From: Branchiostoma lanceolatum
Taxonomy: Eukaryota; Chordata; Leptocardii; Amphioxiformes; Branchiostomatidae
DNA: 64,000 nucleotides
Direction of reading: 5' to 3'
NCBI RefSeq assembly: GCF_035083965.1
Contig: NC_089722.1
Coordinates: forward strand, 29,348,642-29,412,641
Both the position numbers and the translations under genes were made by a program. Position 1 is the stretch's first letter; the number at the start of each line of letters is the position of its first letter. Shown here piece after piece: positions 61,425-64,000 of this stretch. The notes beneath the pieces were generated by a model. It made no database searches, was not told the origin of the DNA, and saw only the letters and a program-made list of their open reading frames with translations.

Positions 61425-64000
61425 ATGGCGGGGAGGGGGCCATTCCTGTACTCAGCGAGTTTCTTTCACCGTCTCCGGCATTCAGCTCCTCCTGTGGGTC
61501 CTGAACTCAAGTCACAACTGCGCCAGCTGGGCTTGTTACGGCTACGCTGTCGGCCTAGAGGAACACGAGCTGGTAGGAACTTTGCTCGTTCGATTTCTAC
61601 TGTTGTTGGATATAGGCCTACATTTTCCGGTTTAGACTCGACATTCATATGCAAATCAGATGGGCCAAAATGTGGACATCAACAACCACTATGGAATCGT
61701 CGGAATGCTGTCACCAGTAACCTGATTGTAGTACCAGTTCAGCAAAACAAGAAATCTAAGCAGCATGCTGCCCTACCAACTTTCCTTCTGTGCAACGCCC
61801 GTTCCCTGGTCCCCAAAGTCGACGAGCTGGCTGTTGTAGCGAACCAGACTGGGGCAGCAATTCTGGCCATCACAGAGACATGGTTACGCGAGGACATACC
61901 GGACAGCATTGTGAACCTAAGTGAGTTCACTCTACACAGAAGAGATCGTGGGAACGGCGTCGGTGGCGGTGTATGTGCTTATGTCAACTCATCGATACCT
62001 CACAGTAGACTCGTTGATTTAGAAGACGACTCTGTCGAATGTCTTTGGTTACGCTTACGACCTCACCGTCTACCCAGGGGCGTAAGCAGTATAGTTGCCG
62101 GTGTAGTCTATAATCCACCCCCGGGTTCGCTCAGGCACAAAGCAGATAAGGATGTGATCGCGTACCTCAACGCATCAATCCAGTCAGCGGAGACGAAGTA
62201 CCCCATGTCCGGAGTTGTACTACTTGGTGACACCAACCAGCTCAAGTATAAGCCATTGTGTATGCGGACTGGGCTGAAACAGGTTGTCTCGCGTCCAACC
62301 CGAGGTGAAAATCAGCTGGACTCGATTTTCACCAATCTGTCTAAACACTACAGTAGTAAACCTGTACATCTCCCTCCATTGGGAAGTTCTGATCACCAGG
62401 TACTAGTGTTACCGGGCACGCCATGGGTAAAGGAGCCTGTCTTCGTGCACCGCCGGAGGAAATGTACTCCCGAAACAGTGCGTTCGCTTGGACTGGCACT
62501 GAACCTCGCTGATTTCTCCCCAGTGGAAAACACTCCGCATGCAGAAGAGAAAGTACACCAGTTCTATTCAATTCTGCGTCCACTGCTCGACAGCTTGCTA
62601 CCATTCAAGAGGGGGAAAGTCACCTCCAGGGACAAGGAGTGGATTACCCCACGTATCAAAGGACTGATAAGAGAGAGGCAGAAAGCCTTTATGTCAGGAG
62701 ACACTACCAGCTTCAAACGTCTACGTAACAAGATACAACACTACATGAAGACAGCTAAAAGATCTTTCTACGAGAAAGAAGTAGACCATCTAAAACACGG
62801 TGACACACGCAAGTGGTACAGTCTTGTGAAGTCCTTGATGGGAGCTCCGAAGAAGAGAGAAGGCAGTTTGCCGACCCCTGGAATAGACTGTGATTCACTG
62901 AGTGAACACTTCTCGTCCGTTTGGTCGAATGTTACCCGTGACATACCGAGCACTGCAGACGTCTCGGACCAGCTTTCCACTGGATCATTGCCAGAGCTCA
63001 GTATAGGACAGGTTAAACTCCAACTCAGAAAGCTCAACCCACGCAAAGCTACCGGAGACGACCACATTCCGATATGGATTCTGACTACTTTCCATGAGGA
63101 ACTTGCTCCTGTGCTATGTAATATCTACAACTCCTGTCTACAACAGGGCATATTCCCTGAACAATGGAAGTCGGAGTTGGTCGTTCCAGTACCGAAGACA
63201 TCTAAACCCAAGGGCCCTGAAGAATACAGGAGGATTTCCCTTACCAGCTGTCTAGGTAAAGTACTGGAATCGTTTGTCCGTGTGCTGTTACAGAGAGACA
63301 CTGACCACCTGATCCATGGCTCCCAACACGGGTTCAGGCCGGGGAGATCAACTGTGTCAGCCCTCAACCACATTACGCAGACCTGGCACGACGCACTCAA
63401 CAATAAGCCGAAAATGGATGTACATGTGTCATTCATCGACTTCAGCCGGGCGTTTGATACAATTGACCACGGCAGTCTTTTGCATAGCTTGGCAATAATG
63501 GGGGTGAGACGGGACTTGTGGTGTTGCTTGCGCAGTTACCTGAGTGACCGTGTACAGCGTGTCAGGTGGGGTTCGCGTGTCTCCTCGCCACGCCCAGTAC
63601 TCGCCGGAACACCTCAGGGTGGGATCATCTCGCCATCTCTGTTTGTCCTGGCTATGAACAGTCTTGACAAAGGCATCCCGATCAGTGTAGCCCCAGTTAA
63701 GTACGCAGATGATCTGGCAAACACAGAACTGCTCATGGGATCACTACCAGGCCAGATGCAACTTGCCATTAACGAAGTTGACTCTTGGGCAAAATCCTAC
63801 AGTATGGCAGCTAACGTTAAAAAGACCAAAGACATGGTCATTAGTTGTCGCAAGGAGGCAGTGAACCCCCCTCCGCTTACTCTGAACGGGGAGAGGGTCG
63901 AGCGAGTGAGGAAATTCAAACTCCTCGGTGTGATAGTCAGTGATGACCTGTCGTGGGGCCCACACATTGACTACATATTGTCCAAGGTCCGCCCTCGGCT
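61425..64000 (+). mobile_element. non-LTR retrotransposon ORF (APE endonuclease + reverse transcriptase), cut at right edge
   Basis: An uninterrupted frame of 858 codons starts at ATG 61425 (caacaATGGCG) and is open at 64000. After about 120 residues rich in Arg comes an APE-like endonuclease: NARSLVPKVDEL (from residue 124), the catalytic ITETWL (Glu151), LLGDTNQ and SDHQVLVL. A linker leads to the reverse transcriptase: KATGDDHIP, SKPKGPEEYRRISLTS, HGFRPGRSTV, FSRAFDTIDH (from 673), GTPQGGIISPSLF and KYADDL (catalytic Asp762-Asp763). This order marks a LINE of the CR1/L2 group (clade inferred). No stop or frameshift in this span implies a young, possibly functional copy. The C-terminal end and 3' tail are outside the window, and a separate ORF1 was not found. 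Confidence 0.9.

Noticed and set aside
1..64000. CRISPR arrays, riboswitches, operons, prophage or integron structures
   Set aside because: Split genes with GT-AG introns show this is eukaryotic nuclear DNA; the tandem repeats lack regular unique spacers.

Overview
This is intron-rich metazoan nuclear DNA, AT-leaning and crowded with short transposons. The five recognisable genes (TRAFD1-, TIMM10-, DUF4291-, MORC2- and TMEM248-type), GT-AG introns of about 0.1-3 kb, tRNA-derived SINEs, a GIY-YIG-type Penelope remnant and a CR1/L2-like LINE fit an invertebrate deuterostome. A lancelet (Branchiostoma) is my best guess. That is inference, because no search was run. There are no bacterial operons, CRISPR arrays or prophages. 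I rebuilt exons by eye from splice sites, reading-phase continuity and family similarity.

Layout. (1) 1-2061, minus strand: two exons of a CARD-domain protein, probably continuing past the left edge. (2) 6015-19233, minus: a 13-exon TRAFD1 (FLN29-like) gene, a TRAF-type zinc-finger regulator of innate immune signalling. (3) 20053-20826, plus: two-exon TIMM10, divergent from TRAFD1 across about 0.8 kb. (4) 21835-23657, minus: a four-exon DUF4291-family gene, tail-to-tail with TIMM10. (5) 26162-44012, minus: a 32-exon MORC2 gene with every exon junction in phase (1164 codons), with GHKL ATPase, CW zinc finger, chromo-like domain and coiled coils. (6) 44047-44383, plus: a small two-exon reading frame starting just upstream of MORC2 on the opposite strand, unrecognised and possibly a divergent small gene. 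(7) 49666-53738, minus: TMEM248, whose last exon is uncertain. (8) 55827-58497: a GC-rich terminal-inverted-repeat element with G-tract direct repeats and several first-exon-like segments. (9) 61425-64000, plus: an open APE-endonuclease/reverse-transcriptase reading frame of a non-LTR retrotransposon, cut by the right edge.

Gene spaces and introns hold many fold-back elements. These include a near-perfect 360-bp-arm inverted repeat around a Penelope GIY-YIG tail (48478-49319), an interleaved set of inverted repeats in a MORC2 intron (29439-30906), and several small palindromic elements, some sharing a CTCCAAGCAGA terminus. Two SINE insertions, two degenerate tRNA-like Pol III units, several minisatellites and local tandem duplications (two copying splice sites of TMEM248) complete the picture. 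The genes are neighbours rather than a pathway, although the CARD protein and TRAFD1 could both act in innate immune signalling. No clearly new system is demonstrated; the best candidates for novelty are the G-tract element, the MORC2-divergent small gene and the CARD gene.
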